Shown here: one piece after another, positions 53,609 through 63,945 of the stretch
Layout of the letters: each line of letters starts with the position of its first letter
Position numbering within the stretch: the first letter of the stretch is position 1
Assembly (NCBI GenBank): GCA_004193205.1
Contig: RZUM01000005.1
Coordinates: 186,001-250,000 of the forward strand
Direction of reading: 5' to 3'
DNA from: Gordonia sediminis
Lineage (GTDB): Bacteria; Actinomycetota; Actinomycetes; Mycobacteriales; Mycobacteriaceae
DNA: 64,000 nucleotides
The notes under the pieces: model-generated
The model's input: only the letters and a program-made list of their open reading frames with translations
What the model was told of the DNA's origin: nothing
Database searches by the model: none
Position numbers and translations under genes: made by a program

Positions 53609-54496
53609 ATGCAGGTTCCGGCACCGTTCGAATACGAACGCGCGACAAGTGTCGAGGACGCCATTCGGCTGCTCGGTCAACTCGGGGACGAGGCGCGGCT
53701 GATCGCCGGTGGGCACAGCCTTCTCCCGATGATGAAACTCCGCCTCGCGACTCCCGAATACCTCATCGATATCAACGATCTGCACGAGGAACTCGGCTAC
53801 ATCCGTTTCACCGACGACGCCGTCTCGATCGGAGCCATGACCAGACATCGTGAGCTGCTCGACAACGATGTGCTGTTCTCGACCTTCCCCATCTTCCGCG
53901 ACGCCGAGCAGGTGATCGCCGATCCGGTGGTCCGCAATCGCGGAACACTGGGCGGATCCCTGTGTCAGGCAGACCCTTCCGAGGATCTGTCGAGCGTGTG
54001 CAACACGCTGGACGCGAGTTGCGTGATCCGTGGTCCGGGCGGCGAGCGAGTGGTCACGATGGACGAGTTCCATCGCGGTCCCTACGAGACGGCCGTCGAG
54101 CAGAACGAGATGTTGATCGAGGTGCGCATCCCCATCCGCTCCGGCGGCAGTAGTGCCTACGAGAAGGTGGAACGTCGGGCGGGCGACTGGGCGATCTGTG
54201 CCGCGGGAGCGGCGCTGTGGGTGTCGGACGACACGATCACCGATGCGCGGGTCGGGCTGGCCGCCGTGGGGGCGAACATCACGACCATCCCGGCGATCTC
54301 GACCGCGTTGCGCGGACTGGCGCCCGACGAGGACGCCTGGCGCCGGGCCGGCGAGATCGCCGCCGAGGCCTGCAATCCCGCGACAGACGCACGCGGCAGC
54401 GCTGACTACAAGCGGCACCTTGCCGACGAGCTGACCAAACGGGCACTGCGCCGCAGTGCGGCGCGGCTGGGTGCCGGTGCGATGACGACGGCGTGA
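53609..54496 (+). CDS. coxM: CO dehydrogenase medium (FAD) subunit, CoxM, 295 aa
   Basis: FAD-binding subunit of the molybdenum hydroxylase family: [15 protein letters not shown] (FAD pyrophosphate loop) and [19 protein letters not shown] (second FAD loop). It relays electrons from the iron-sulfur subunit. The start ATG 53609 has AGGAGA upstream. Order M-S-L follows, the usual aerobic CO dehydrogenase order. Confidence 0.87.
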   Translation: MQVPAPFEYERATSVEDAIRLLGQLGDEARLIAGGHSLLPMMKLRLATPEYLIDINDLHEELGYIRFTDDAVSIGAMTRHRELLDNDVLFSTFPIFRDAEQVIADPVVRNRGTLGGSLCQADPSEDLSSVCNTLDASCVIRGPGGERVVTMDEFHRGPYETAVEQNEMLIEVRIPIRSGGSSAYEKVERRAGDWAICAAGAALWVSDDTITDARVGLAAVGANITTIPAISTALRGLAPDEDAWRRAGEIAAEACNPATDARGSADYKRHLADELTKRALRRSAARLGAGAMTTA

Positions 54497-54530
54497 GTTC
54501 GCCGGACAGCTTGAGACAGAGGAGTATTCG

Positions 54531-55061
54531 ATGCAAGTGACGATGACCGTCAACGGTGAATCGGTGACCCGTGACATCGAGCCGCGGCTACTACTGGTGC
54601 ACTTCCTGCGCGACACACTGGGGCTCACCGGAACGCACTGGGGTTGCGACACCAGCAACTGCGGGACATGTGTGGTGCAACTCGACGGGGAACCGGTGAA
54701 GTCGTGCACCGTACTCGCCGCGATGGCCGGTGGCCACGACGTGCGTACCGTCGAGGGGCTCGAGCAGGGCACCACGCTCGATCCCCTGCAACAAGGGTTC
54801 ATGGAATGCCATGGGCTGCAATGCGGATTCTGCACACCGGGCATGCTCATGACCACCCGCGCGCTGCTCGACAAGAATCCGGATCCGAGCGAGGACGAGA
54901 TCCGCGAGGCGATCAGTGGACAGATCTGCCGATGTACCGGCTACACGACGATCGTCCGTTCGGTGCAGTGGGCGGCGCGCCATTCCGACGGTGCGACTGC
55001 GGAGAAGGGCACGACCGAGGACGTCTCCAACGACGACGCGACAGCAGGAGCGGTCCGATGA
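54531..55061 (+). CDS. coxS: CO dehydrogenase small (2x[2Fe-2S]) subunit, CoxS, 176 aa
   Basis: Plant-type [2Fe-2S] domain [10 protein letters not shown] and later C, followed by the all-helical second cluster domain [12 protein letters not shown] and [10 protein letters not shown]. The length is longer than usual (~160) by a short acidic tail. GAGGAG precedes ATG 54531. The stop overlaps the coxL start (ATGA). Confidence 0.9.
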   Translation: MQVTMTVNGESVTRDIEPRLLLVHFLRDTLGLTGTHWGCDTSNCGTCVVQLDGEPVKSCTVLAAMAGGHDVRTVEGLEQGTTLDPLQQGFMECHGLQCGFCTPGMLMTTRALLDKNPDPSEDEIREAISGQICRCTGYTTIVRSVQWAARHSDGATAEKGTTEDVSNDDATAGAVR

Positions 55062-57457
55062 CGATCACCACACCCCCCGAGCCGGCCGCCGCGGATCTGG
55101 TCGACAACAACCAGAAGCCCGTCGGGTATGGGCGGATGCTCCGCAAGGAGGACCCACGATTCATCCGCGGGCTGGGTCGATACGTCGATGACGTGCAGTT
55201 GCCCGGGATGTTGCACATGGCGATCCTGCGCTCGCCGGTCGCCCACGCGCGGATCGTCAGCATCGACACCTCCGCGGCCGAAGCGTTACCCAAGGTGAAG
55301 GCGGTGATCACCGGCGAGACATTGAAAGGTCTCGGACTGGCTTGGATGCCGACATTGTCGAACGATGTGCAGGCGGTGCTGGCGACCGACAAGGTCCGCT
55401 TCCAGGGGCAGGAGGTTGCCGCGGTGGTGGCCGAAGACCGTTACGCGGCACGGGATGCACTGGAACTGATCGACGTCGACTACGACATCCTCGAACCCGT
55501 CTGGGATGTGCGCAAGGCACTCGATCCGTCCGCGCCGGTGATCCGTGACGACCTCGACGGCAAAACCGACAACCACGTCTTCGACTGGGAGACCGGCGAC
55601 AAGGCGGAGACCGAGGCGGTGTTCGCCAAGGCCGATGTGGTGGTCACCCAGGACATGGTGTACCCCCGCGTGCACCCCGCCCCGATGGAAACCTGTGGCG
55701 CCGTGGCCGATTTCGATCGGGTGGACGGCAAACTCACGCTCTGGTCGACGAGTCAGGCGCCGCACGCCCACCGCACCCTGTACGCGATCGTGGCGGGCCT
55801 CCCGGAACACAAGATCCGCGTCATCTCTCCCGACATCGGGGGCGGGTTCGGCAACAAGGTGCCGATCTATCCCGGATACGTGTGTGCGATTGTCGGGTCG
55901 ATCGTCACCGGAAAGCCCGTCAAGTGGATGGAGGATCGGACCGAGAACCTGACGAGCACCGGCTTCGCCCGTGACTACGTGATGCGCGGCGAGATCGCCG
56001 CCACGAAGGATGGTCGCATCCTCGCCATCCGCACCAATGTGCTTGCCGATCACGGCGCGTTCAACGGCGTCGCCGCGCCGGTGAAGTATCCGGCCGGCTT
56101 CTTCGGCGTCTTCACCGGCAGCTATCAGCTCGAGGCCGCCTACTGTTCGATGACGGCGGTGTACACCAACAAGGCCCCCGGTGGCGTCGCCTACGCGTGC
56201 TCGTTCCGCATCACCGAGGCCGTCTACCTCGTCGAACGGCTGGTGAATTGTCTGGCGTACGAGCTCAAGATGGATCAGGTGGCCCTGCGGCGCAAGAACT
56301 TCATCCAACCCGATCAATTCCCGTACACCACCAAGACCGGGTGGGTCTATGACTCCGGCAACTACGACGCGGCGATGCTCGAGTCGATGCGGATCGCCGA
56401 TTACGACGCACTGCTCGCCGAACAGGCCGAGAAACGTGCGCGGGGCGAGCTGATGGGGATCGGCGTCGCGTTCTTCACGGAGGCGGTCGGTGCCGGGCCG
56501 CGTAAGGACATGGACATCCTTGGCCTGGGCATGGCCGACGGATGTGACGTGCGGGTACATCCCACCGGAAAGGCCGTGGTCCGGCTGTCGGTGCAGTCGC
56601 AAGGCCAGGGTCACGAGACGACGTACGCGCAGATCGTCGCCGAGGAACTCGGGATACCGCCCGACGACATCGACGTCGTCCACGGCGACACCGACAACAC
56701 GCCCTTCGGTCTGGGCACCTACGGAAGCCGCTCCACCCCGGTGTCCGGGGCCGCCGCCGCGGTGGCGGCCCGCCGGATTCGTGACAAGGCGAAGCTCATC
56801 GCGTCGGGCATGTTGGAGGTGTCGGTCGCGGATCTGGAGTGGGAGAAGGGCAGTTTCCAGGTCAAGGGCGATCCCGGCAAGTCGGTCACGATCTCGGAGA
56901 TCGCGATGAAGGCGCACGGTGCGGGCGATCTGCCGCCCGGCGTGGAGGGCGGACTGGACGCATCCGTGGTGTACAACCCGGCCAACCTCACCTATCCGTT
57001 CGGTGCCTACATCTGTGTCGTCGACATCGATCCCGAGACGGCCGTGGTCAAGGTGCGACGATTCGTCGCGGTCGACGACTGCGGTACCCGGATCAACCCG
57101 ATGATCGTCGAGGGACAGGTGCACGGCGGACTCGCCGACGGCGTGGGCATGGCGTTGATGGAGATCGTCGCCTTCGACGAATCCGGCAACTGCCTCAACG
57201 GGTCCTTCATGGACTACCTGATCCCGACCGCACTCGAGGTGCCGCACTGGGAGACCGGGTCGACGGTCACGCCGTCGCCCCATCATCCGATCGGCGCCAA
57301 GGGGGTCGGAGAGTCGGCGACCGTCGGTTCGCCCCCGGCCGTGGTCAACGCCGTGGTGAATGCGTTGGAACCCTTCGGGGTTCGGCACGCCGACATGCCG
57401 CTGACACCGTCGCGGGTCTGGGAGGCGATGCAGGGACGCGCACGCCCGCCGATCTGA
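55058..57457 (+). CDS. coxL: form I CO dehydrogenase large (Mo-Cu) subunit, CoxL, 799 aa
   Basis: The sequence matches CoxL of Oligotropha over its length as remembered: [33 protein letters not shown]-type [10 protein letters not shown] and GAKGVGES (active-site Glu near the C-terminus). The diagnostic loop is AYACSFR (378-384), fitting the form I signature AYXCSFR, with Cys381 as the copper-sulfide ligand. Form II enzymes have AYXGAGR instead. It oxidises CO to CO2. ATG 55058 overlaps the coxS stop. The cofactor is Mo-MCD with copper. Confidence 0.9.
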   Translation: MTITTPPEPAAADLVDNNQKPVGYGRMLRKEDPRFIRGLGRYVDDVQLPGMLHMAILRSPVAHARIVSIDTSAAEALPKVKAVITGETLKGLGLAWMPTLSNDVQAVLATDKVRFQGQEVAAVVAEDRYAARDALELIDVDYDILEPVWDVRKALDPSAPVIRDDLDGKTDNHVFDWETGDKAETEAVFAKADVVVTQDMVYPRVHPAPMETCGAVADFDRVDGKLTLWSTSQAPHAHRTLYAIVAGLPEHKIRVISPDIGGGFGNKVPIYPGYVCAIVGSIVTGKPVKWMEDRTENLTSTGFARDYVMRGEIAATKDGRILAIRTNVLADHGAFNGVAAPVKYPAGFFGVFTGSYQLEAAYCSMTAVYTNKAPGGVAYACSFRITEAVYLVERLVNCLAYELKMDQVALRRKNFIQPDQFPYTTKTGWVYDSGNYDAAMLESMRIADYDALLAEQAEKRARGELMGIGVAFFTEAVGAGPRKDMDILGLGMADGCDVRVHPTGKAVVRLSVQSQGQGHETTYAQIVAEELGIPPDDIDVVHGDTDNTPFGLGTYGSRSTPVSGAAAAVAARRIRDKAKLIASGMLEVSVADLEWEKGSFQVKGDPGKSVTISEIAMKAHGAGDLPPGVEGGLDASVVYNPANLTYPFGAYICVVDIDPETAVVKVRRFVAVDDCGTRINPMIVEGQVHGGLADGVGMALMEIVAFDESGNCLNGSFMDYLIPTALEVPHWETGSTVTPSPHHPIGAKGVGESATVGSPPAVVNAVVNALEPFGVRHADMPLTPSRVWEAMQGRARPPI

Positions 57458-57494
57458 GGCGATCGGATCACGAGGAGTCGAACAGGAGCAGGCC

Positions 57495-58466
57495 ATGTCA
57501 TCGGACGGTCAGAGGTCGCTGACCGAGCTCGCCGCGGAATTGAGCCGAGCCCACATCCCGTATGCGCGGGCGACGGTGGTGCGTGCGCAACCACCGACAT
57601 CGGCGCATGCCGGCGATCAGGCGCTGGTGACCGCGGACGGGCAGATGCACGGCTTCGTCGGTGGGCAATGTGCTGCCGAGTCGGTGCGGCTCGCCGCGAT
57701 CGATGCGATCGAACGTGGCGATGGGATGCTGTTGCGCATCCTCCCCGGCGATGCTGACGTCTTTCCGGAGACGCCGGGCGCTCGCGTGGCGGTCAATCCC
57801 TGCCTGTCCGGTGGTGCCCTGGAAGTGTTCATCGAACCCGTTCCTCCGGCGCAGGTCGTCCACGTCGTCGGGGACACACCCATCGCGCACGCTGTCGTCG
57901 AACAGGCCCGATTGCTGGGATTCGAAGTGACGCATGATGACCTGCCGAATCGGTCAGGGGACGGACTGATCGGGGTGGTGGCTTGCATCGTGTCCATGCA
58001 CGGTGGTGACGAAGCCGCGATGATCCGGGCGGCCCTCGACGGTGACGTCCCCTTCGTCGGTCTGGTGGCCAGTCACACGCGCGGTTCGGCGTTGCTCGAC
58101 GGGATGGAACTGACTGCGTCGCAACGAGACCGGGTCCACTCCCCGGTCGGACTGGCGATCGGTGCCGTCACCCCGGCCGAGGTCGCACTGTCGGTGCTGG
58201 CCCAGGTGGTCGCCGCGATCCGCCGCGACGGCATCAGGGCAGCGCGGGCGAAGGCGGCGCACGACACCGGTCGCGACGAACAGCCGTTTACCGCGTTGAC
58301 CCCGGACATCCTCCGGGAGGTCGATCCGGTGTGTGGGATGACCGTGATCGTCACTGACGACACGCCCCACCACCACGACGGATCGGGTTCGCACTGGTTC
58401 TGCTGCATCGGGTGTCGGGACACCTTCATCGCGCGCGCGAGCGGTGGCCTGCAGGCGGCCCGATGA
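57495..58466 (+). CDS. XdhC-type maturation protein with C-terminal YHS-like domain, 323 aa
   Basis: N-terminal XdhC-like segments (VGGQCAAESVRLAA, VHVVGDTPIAHAVVEQARLLG, GLVASHTRGSALLDGM, SPVGLAIGAVTPAEVALSVLAQVV) are joined to a short C-terminal YHS-like domain, DPVCGMTV ending WFCCIGCRDTF. YHS domains bind copper or other metals, which may help supply copper to the Mo-Cu centre, an inference. AGGAG precedes ATG 57495. It follows coxL by 37 bases and overlaps the next gene by ATGA. Confidence 0.8.
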   Translation: MSSDGQRSLTELAAELSRAHIPYARATVVRAQPPTSAHAGDQALVTADGQMHGFVGGQCAAESVRLAAIDAIERGDGMLLRILPGDADVFPETPGARVAVNPCLSGGALEVFIEPVPPAQVVHVVGDTPIAHAVVEQARLLGFEVTHDDLPNRSGDGLIGVVACIVSMHGGDEAAMIRAALDGDVPFVGLVASHTRGSALLDGMELTASQRDRVHSPVGLAIGAVTPAEVALSVLAQVVAAIRRDGIRAARAKAAHDTGRDEQPFTALTPDILREVDPVCGMTVIVTDDTPHHHDGSGSHWFCCIGCRDTFIARASGGLQAAR

Positions 58467-59077
58467 CGGCTCCGGTGTGCGCTGTCGTTCTGGCGGCCGG
58501 TGGGTCGCGTCGGCTCGGGCGACCCAAACAACTACTGCCGTATGCGGGAACCACCTTGCTCGGCGCCACCCTCGACAACGTGCGCCGCCAGGGATTCGAC
58601 CAGATCATCGTCACCCTCGGTGCCGCGGCCGACGAGGTCGCGGCCCGGGTGGATCTGCGTGGTCTCGCCGTGGTGATCAACGACGATTACGGATCCGGCT
58701 GTTCGTCGTCGATCAGTGCGGCGATCGCCCACGTCGACGCGTCCGCCGACGGGGCGGTGCTGTTGCTCGGCGACCAGCCGGGTATCCGGGACACGGCGGC
58801 AAAAGCACTGGTGGCGGCCGCGTCCGGGGCGCCGATCGGTGCATGCCGCTACCGCGACGGACTCGGCCACCCATTCTGGTTGGGACGTAGTATCTTTCCG
58901 CGATTGACCACGCTGCACGGCGACAAGGCGGTGTGGAAACTGATCGACGCGGCGGGACCCGGATTGGTCACGGTCGACATCCACGGCGACATCCCCATCG
59001 ACGTCGACACCGAAGACGACTACCGGCGACTCCTCGCACAGACCAACGGCGCCGAAGCGACGGGATGGGCCCGATGA
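58463..59077 (+). CDS. MobA-like NTP transferase (MocA-type), 204 aa
   Basis: Nucleotidyltransferase signature VLAAGGSRRLGRPKQLLPYAG at the N-terminus, VINDDYGSGCSSSI and LLLGDQPGI. The family makes molybdopterin cytosine dinucleotide, the cofactor form used by CO dehydrogenases. The length fits MocA. Start ATG 58463 overlaps the XdhC-YHS stop, and the stop overlaps the coxD start, so translation is coupled. Confidence 0.83.
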   Translation: MTAPVCAVVLAAGGSRRLGRPKQLLPYAGTTLLGATLDNVRRQGFDQIIVTLGAAADEVAARVDLRGLAVVINDDYGSGCSSSISAAIAHVDASADGAVLLLGDQPGIRDTAAKALVAAASGAPIGACRYRDGLGHPFWLGRSIFPRLTTLHGDKAVWKLIDAAGPGLVTVDIHGDIPIDVDTEDDYRRLLAQTNGAEATGWAR

Positions 59078-59958
59078 CTGCAGCGAACAGCCTGTTCGAA
59101 TCACCGCAGGATGTCGCCGAACGGCTCGACGAGGTCGACTACCTGGCCGACGAGGGCCTGGCCACCGCGCTGCACCTGGCGACGTCGCTGGAGATGCCAC
59201 TTCTGCTGGAAGGCGAACCGGGGGTGGGTAAGACGTCCGCGGCGATCTCGCTGGCCGCGGCGTTGGGTACCGACCTGATCCGGCTCCAGTGCTATGAGGG
59301 GCTGTCCGCGCACGATGCCCTCTACGAATGGAACTATCAGCGTCAGCTGCTGGCGATCAGGTTGTCCGAGGCGCGTGAGGAGTCGATATCCGACGCCGAT
59401 CTGTATGCGCCGGAGTATCTGTCCGAGCGGCCGCTGCTGGCTGCGATCCGCTATCGGGGTGCGCGCCCACCCGTACTGCTCATCGACGAGATCGACCGTG
59501 CCGACGACGAATTCGAGGCACTGCTGTTCGAATTCCTCGGGGAGGGCGCGGTTTCGATCCCGGAGCTGGGCACGATCCGGGCGGAGCGCCGCCCGGTCGT
59601 CGTGCTGACCTCCAACCGCAGTCGGGAACTGCACGACGCGCTGCGGCGGCGCTGCCTCTACCACTGGATCGCCTATCCCGGTGCGGCCCAGGTCGCGGCG
59701 GTGCTGCGCCGTACCGTGCGCGGTGCCCCCGACAGTCTCATCACCGACGCCTCCGTCTTCGTCGGCCGTGTTCGTGAACTCGATCTCGACAAGCCGCCGG
59801 GCATGGCAGAGGCGATCGACTGGGTGTCGGCCCTCATCACGCTCGGGGTCGCCGAACTGATGCCGGACACCGTGCGCCCCACCCTGGGGACCCTCGTCAA
59901 GACACCCGACGACCACGACACACTGGTCGAGGCACTCGATCGGGGTGCTGTGCTGTGA
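59074..59958 (+). CDS. coxD: CoxD, MoxR-type AAA+ ATPase, 294 aa
   Basis: Walker A GEPGVGKTS, Walker B VLLIDEIDRAD, sensor LTSNRSRELHDALRRRCLYHW. CoxD is the AAA ATPase that helps form the Mo-Cu site by sulfur and copper insertion. Overlapping ATGA start with MocA; the following coxE is read in the same direction. Confidence 0.87.
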   Translation: MTAANSLFESPQDVAERLDEVDYLADEGLATALHLATSLEMPLLLEGEPGVGKTSAAISLAAALGTDLIRLQCYEGLSAHDALYEWNYQRQLLAIRLSEAREESISDADLYAPEYLSERPLLAAIRYRGARPPVLLIDEIDRADDEFEALLFEFLGEGAVSIPELGTIRAERRPVVVLTSNRSRELHDALRRRCLYHWIAYPGAAQVAAVLRRTVRGAPDSLITDASVFVGRVRELDLDKPPGMAEAIDWVSALITLGVAELMPDTVRPTLGTLVKTPDDHDTLVEALDRGAVL

Positions 59959-59980
59959 CCGGAGAGGCGTCCGGTACGCG

Positions 59981-61195
59981 ATGACGAGCGGGCCGATCCT
60001 CGCCCGGGTGGATCGAGCGGCGTTCGCCGCCGGATTCACCGATCGCCTGCGCTCCGCCGGCGTCGCGGTCGGCCAGGCCGAGGCCGCCGCGTTCGGCCGA
60101 GCCCTCGCCACTTTGCCCCGGAACGTGCTGTCCGATCGCCGGGGACTCTATTGGACCGCGCGGATCACGCTGGTGCGCAACCGCTCTGACCTGGTGACTT
60201 TCGACGCGGTTTTCGCGGCGGTGTTCGATGATGCGGTTTTCTCGCTCGATCCGGTCGCCATGCGGGGGTCATCGTCGGCTCCGCTCGGTGACCAGGCGCT
60301 CGCGGTCCCGGGGTCGCACGCCGAAGACGAGGCGGAGAGCGAGGGCCTGCCCTGGGCGACGTTGCCGCGGATGGCGGTCACCGAGGATTCCACCGACGAT
60401 GCCGACGGTGCGCCGGTGTGGATTCCGCGACCGAGTGCCATCGAGGCAATCGCACGGATTCCCTTCGACCAGTTGGATTCCCGACAGTTGCAGCGCATCG
60501 AGGACTGGCTCGACGAAGCGATCGAAGCGTGGCCGAGGAGGCGAAGCCGGCGGGAGCGGGTGGTCTCCGGGGGCCGGCGGATCGACCTGCGTCACACATT
60601 GGTGCGTGCGCGTCACACGGGGTGGGAGATCGCCGACGTGGCATACCGCGGCCCGATGTGGCGACAACGACGCATCGTGATGATCTGCGATGTGTCCCAG
60701 TCCATGCAGGCGCATACGAGCGTCTATCTGCACGTCATGCGTGCCCTGTCGCGGCGCGGCCGAGGCGAGACCTTCGCATTCGCCACGCGGCTCACCCGGA
60801 TGACGCCCATCCTGGCCCGCTCGTCCATCGACGACGCGGTCGACTCGGCGAGCGAGAAGGTGGTGGATCGGTTCGGCGGTACTCGTATCGCGGCGAGTCT
60901 GGATGCGCTGTTGCGGTCGCGCCATGCGCAGACACTGCGGGGAGCGATCTGTGTGATCGCCTCCGACGGCTGGGATTCCGATGATCCGGTCGAGATGGAC
61001 CGGGTGATGGCGCGGATCGCGCGGCGCGCGTTCACCGTGATCTGGCTCAATCCACGGGCCGGGGTTCCCGGCTACCTGCCGCTGGTGGGTGGGATGGCCG
61101 CGGCGCTCCCGTACTGCGACCGGCTCCTGCCCGCCGCCACCGTCGACGACCTGGCGGGCATGGTCACCGCCATCACCGAGGCCCGGCGCCGATGA
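59981..61195 (+). CDS. coxE: CoxE, von Willebrand A domain protein, 404 aa
   Basis: VWA-type MIDAS motif DVSQSM near residue 237 with IVMICDVSQSMQAHT, and later VIASDGWDSDDP. N-terminal half is a CoxE-type helical region. CoxE partners CoxD in maturation of CO dehydrogenase, a MoxR-VWA pairing. ATG 59981 follows GGAGAGG after the coxD stop. It is the last gene of the cluster. Confidence 0.85.
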   Translation: MTSGPILARVDRAAFAAGFTDRLRSAGVAVGQAEAAAFGRALATLPRNVLSDRRGLYWTARITLVRNRSDLVTFDAVFAAVFDDAVFSLDPVAMRGSSSAPLGDQALAVPGSHAEDEAESEGLPWATLPRMAVTEDSTDDADGAPVWIPRPSAIEAIARIPFDQLDSRQLQRIEDWLDEAIEAWPRRRSRRERVVSGGRRIDLRHTLVRARHTGWEIADVAYRGPMWRQRRIVMICDVSQSMQAHTSVYLHVMRALSRRGRGETFAFATRLTRMTPILARSSIDDAVDSASEKVVDRFGGTRIAASLDALLRSRHAQTLRGAICVIASDGWDSDDPVEMDRVMARIARRAFTVIWLNPRAGVPGYLPLVGGMAAALPYCDRLLPAATVDDLAGMVTAITEARRR

Positions 61196-61224
61196 CGGCG
61201 GCCGACTTCTCCTGCACACGCGGG

Positions 61225-61258
61225 TGTGGGGCCGACGCTGGGCGACGTCGACCCCACA
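61225..61258. terminator. hairpin after the CO dehydrogenase operon
   Basis: TGTGGGG (61225-61231) and CCCCACA (61252-61258) form a 7-bp stem, extended inward after one mismatch by CGAC/GTCG. It lies in the 90-base gap between coxE and the convergent SDR gene and may terminate both. Confidence 0.5.
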
Positions 61259-61285
61259 GGGTCCTGCTACTGGGGTGAGCCCAGG

Positions 61286-61990
61286 TCAGCGGATCACATC
61301 TCCACCGGAGAGCACCACGGTCTCGCCGGTGATGAACCCGGCTTCGGGGCTGCCGAGAATCTTCACCCACCCGGCGATCTCACGAGGCTGCGCGACGCGC
61401 CCGAGTGGGATGGCGGCGGCGGCCGCTTCCATCCGCCCGGTGGCCTTGTTGCCGGGTGTGTCGACCCAGCCGGGCGCGATTGCGTTGACACGGATTCCCT
61501 TGTCCGCCAACTCGAGTGCCATCGACTTGGTCAGCATCACCACGGCCGCCTTGGATGCACCGTAGAGCAGCTGGCCGGGCGAGACGGTGAACGCGTCGAC
61601 CGAGGCGAAGTTCACGATCGCCGATCCGGTGGTCATGTGCGGCACCGCGGCTGCGGCCACGTTCACCACGCCCAGCACGTTCACGTCGAAGATGAGCCGG
61701 TAGGTCGCCTCGTCGAAGTTGTCGAGTGTGGTGGGTGGATAGACGCCGGCGATGTTGGCCACCAACGAGATCGACGAACCGGATTCCGCCACATGGGTAT
61801 CGATGGCCTCGTGGACCGCGCCGGAGTCGGAGACGTCGACGCTGACGGTTTCGACCTTGCCGTCGCCGGCTGGGTAGCTGGTCACGGTGCGATCGAGTGC
61901 GAGTACGTCGTAGCCGGATTCGGCGAGCAGTTCTGCGGTGGCCCGTCCCATTCCGCTCGCTGCTCCGGTGACGATGGCGATTCCCGTCAT
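61286..61990 (-). CDS. short-chain dehydrogenase/reductase, 234 aa
   Basis: Classical SDR: TGAASGMGR, VANIAGVYPP, INFASVDAFTVSPGQLLYGASK (active-site Ser and Tyr/Lys) and RVNAIAPGWVDTPGN. Start ATG 61990 overlaps the permease stop (ATGA), so it is coupled to it. It probably oxidises or reduces a compound imported by that permease; direction and substrate are unknown. Confidence 0.85.
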   Translation of the reverse strand: MTGIAIVTGAASGMGRATAELLAESGYDVLALDRTVTSYPAGDGKVETVSVDVSDSGAVHEAIDTHVAESGSSISLVANIAGVYPPTTLDNFDEATYRLIFDVNVLGVVNVAAAAVPHMTTGSAIVNFASVDAFTVSPGQLLYGASKAAVVMLTKSMALELADKGIRVNAIAPGWVDTPGNKATGRMEAAAAAIPLGRVAQPREIAGWVKILGSPEAGFITGETVVLSGGDVIR

Positions 61991-63945
61991 TGTGTGTCCA
62001 TATCCTTGATGGTGGTTCGAGCTTGCCCGGCAACGATTTCCAGTTCCTCGTCGAGGCTGGCGTGCTCGGCGGCGATGATGGCCTCGGCTTCGGCCTTGGC
62101 GATGTACTCGGCTTCCAGCGCTCCCATTTCGGGAACCTTGAATCCGGTCTTGAGTGCCCAGTAGTAGGCGATGAGGCCGACCGCCATGGCGGAAGCGGTG
62201 TCGAGGGGGAACCCGAGGATCGGGTCCTTCATCGGGCCATACTCACCGATGGCCGACACGGTCAGCTGACCGAGGAGCAGGAACACCAGCCAGTAGCCGC
62301 CGCGCAGATGCCGGACGCCCTCTTCGGCGGTGAGCAGTCGCAGTCCGGCGAGGAAGGCGACGCACAGCACCACGGTGCCGATCAGGTACTCGGCGAGTTG
62401 TCCGTTGGAGCGCAGGACGGTGTCCGGGGTGGCCAGTACGAATCCGCTGCGGCCGGCGATGATGACCCAGCCGATCAGGAACGCGACGCTCAAGGCGGCG
62501 GCCGGTCCGCGACGCGTCCAGCCGTGGTAGGACGAGAAGCAGACGGCATAGACCGACAGGGCACCCAGCAGGATCGTGGTCAGGTTGACCAGGGTGATGA
62601 AGCCACACCAGTAGATGATCAGCGACGCGGCCACAAAGCCCGCCGGAGCAAGCACACTGGCGGCCGGAAGCTTGAACGGCCGGGGCAGATTCGGAGCGGT
62701 GCGACGCATCACCATCAGTGCGACGGATGCGGCCAGGGTGCTCAGGACCAGCGCCGAGCTGATGAATCCGACCAGTCGATACCAGCTCGGTGCGGGTGCG
62801 AAGAACAGGCAGCCGACGACGAAGGCGACGATTGCCGACACCGCGGGCACACCATGCCGGTTCATCTTGGTGAGAACGGCCGGGAAGTACTTGTTGATGG
62901 CCAGGCCATAGCCGACGCGAGCGCCACCGCCGAGGTAGAGGTAGCCGGCCGCGCTCGGGGAGAGGATGGCATCGATGAGCAGCATGCTCACGAAGGCGCC
63001 CAGCAATGCGTACCCGGAGGCGTGCAGCGCCGCGCTGAGCGGACCGTCTGCCCAGGAGCTCTCGGCCAATCCGGCCCAGTCGCCGGGGGCGACATTGGCG
63101 TCGGACCAGTTGATGGCACCGAGGAAGGCGACCTGCAGGCCGATGTAGATGGTCATGGGGATCAGAACGCAGCCGATGGTGCCCAGCGGGATGTTGCGGC
63201 TGGGCTTGCGGACCTCACCGGCGAAGTCGATGACACCGCGGAAACCCATGAGCGCGAAGGCGATACCGGATGTCGCGACGGCCTGGAACATCGAGCCGGC
63301 GCCGGAATGCCCCTCGCCACCGTTGCCGAAGAAGCCGTGCGAGGTGAAGTTGGACCAGTTGAAGACCGAGAACAGCAGCAGGAACGTCACGGTGGGGATG
63401 ATGATCTTCCACCAGGTGATCCAACGATTCGCCTCGCTGAGCAGCTTGACACCGAACAGGTTGATCAACAGGAAGATCACCATCAGCGCGAGACCCACCA
63501 CGATGCCCCGCGGCCACGACAGCATCGACACGCCGTCGCGGGTGGTGAGCAATCCGAGTCCGGGGAACACGCCGCCGACATAGGTGATCGCGGCGATCGC
63601 CTCGATGGCCGGCAGTGACACGTTGGCCAACCAGTAGGACAGACCCATCAGCCAGCCGGTCAGCCCACCGTGGGACAGGTACGGATAACGGACGATGGCG
63701 CCGCTGAACGGCAGCGCGGTACCGACCTCCATCCAGGCCAGGGCGATCACCAGCGTCAACAGGCCGCCGATGATCCACGAGATCACCGCCGACGGACCGG
63801 CGATACCCGCGGCGGCCAGCACGGCGAAGAGCCAGCCGGAGCCGATCTGACCGCCGACACCGATGAACATCGCGGCCTGCAGCGACATTCGGCGTTGGAA
63901 TCTGGTGTCACTCGCATAAGTGACAGGGGGACTGGAAGTTGTCAT
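61987..63945 (-). CDS. APC-superfamily permease, 652 aa
   Basis: Multi-pass membrane transporter of the amino acid-polyamine-organocation family: AMFIGVGGQIGSGWLFAVLA opening TM1, SGAIVRYPYLSHGGLTGWL, GFRGVIDFAGEVRKPSRNIP and roughly fourteen hydrophobic segments. The C-terminal cytosolic tail (EAEYIAKAEAEAIIAAEHAS) is long and charged. CAGGAG precedes ATG 63945. It could import an amine, amino acid or keto acid; its place near the amine genes is only suggestive. Confidence 0.85.
   Translation of the reverse strand: MTTSSPPVTYASDTRFQRRMSLQAAMFIGVGGQIGSGWLFAVLAAAGIAGPSAVISWIIGGLLTLVIALAWMEVGTALPFSGAIVRYPYLSHGGLTGWLMGLSYWLANVSLPAIEAIAAITYVGGVFPGLGLLTTRDGVSMLSWPRGIVVGLALMVIFLLINLFGVKLLSEANRWITWWKIIIPTVTFLLLFSVFNWSNFTSHGFFGNGGEGHSGAGSMFQAVATSGIAFALMGFRGVIDFAGEVRKPSRNIPLGTIGCVLIPMTIYIGLQVAFLGAINWSDANVAPGDWAGLAESSWADGPLSAALHASGYALLGAFVSMLLIDAILSPSAAGYLYLGGGARVGYGLAINKYFPAVLTKMNRHGVPAVSAIVAFVVGCLFFAPAPSWYRLVGFISSALVLSTLAASVALMVMRRTAPNLPRPFKLPAASVLAPAGFVAASLIIYWCGFITLVNLTTILLGALSVYAVCFSSYHGWTRRGPAAALSVAFLIGWVIIAGRSGFVLATPDTVLRSNGQLAEYLIGTVVLCVAFLAGLRLLTAEEGVRHLRGGYWLVFLLLGQLTVSAIGEYGPMKDPILGFPLDTASAMAVGLIAYYWALKTGFKVPEMGALEAEYIAKAEAEAIIAAEHASLDEELEIVAGQARTTIKDMDTQ

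Noticed and set aside
53609-57457. Xanthine dehydrogenase-family aldehyde oxidase that could oxidise imidazole acetaldehyde
   Set aside because: AYACSFR with the Cu-ligand cysteine and coxD/coxE neighbours identify form I CO dehydrogenase.
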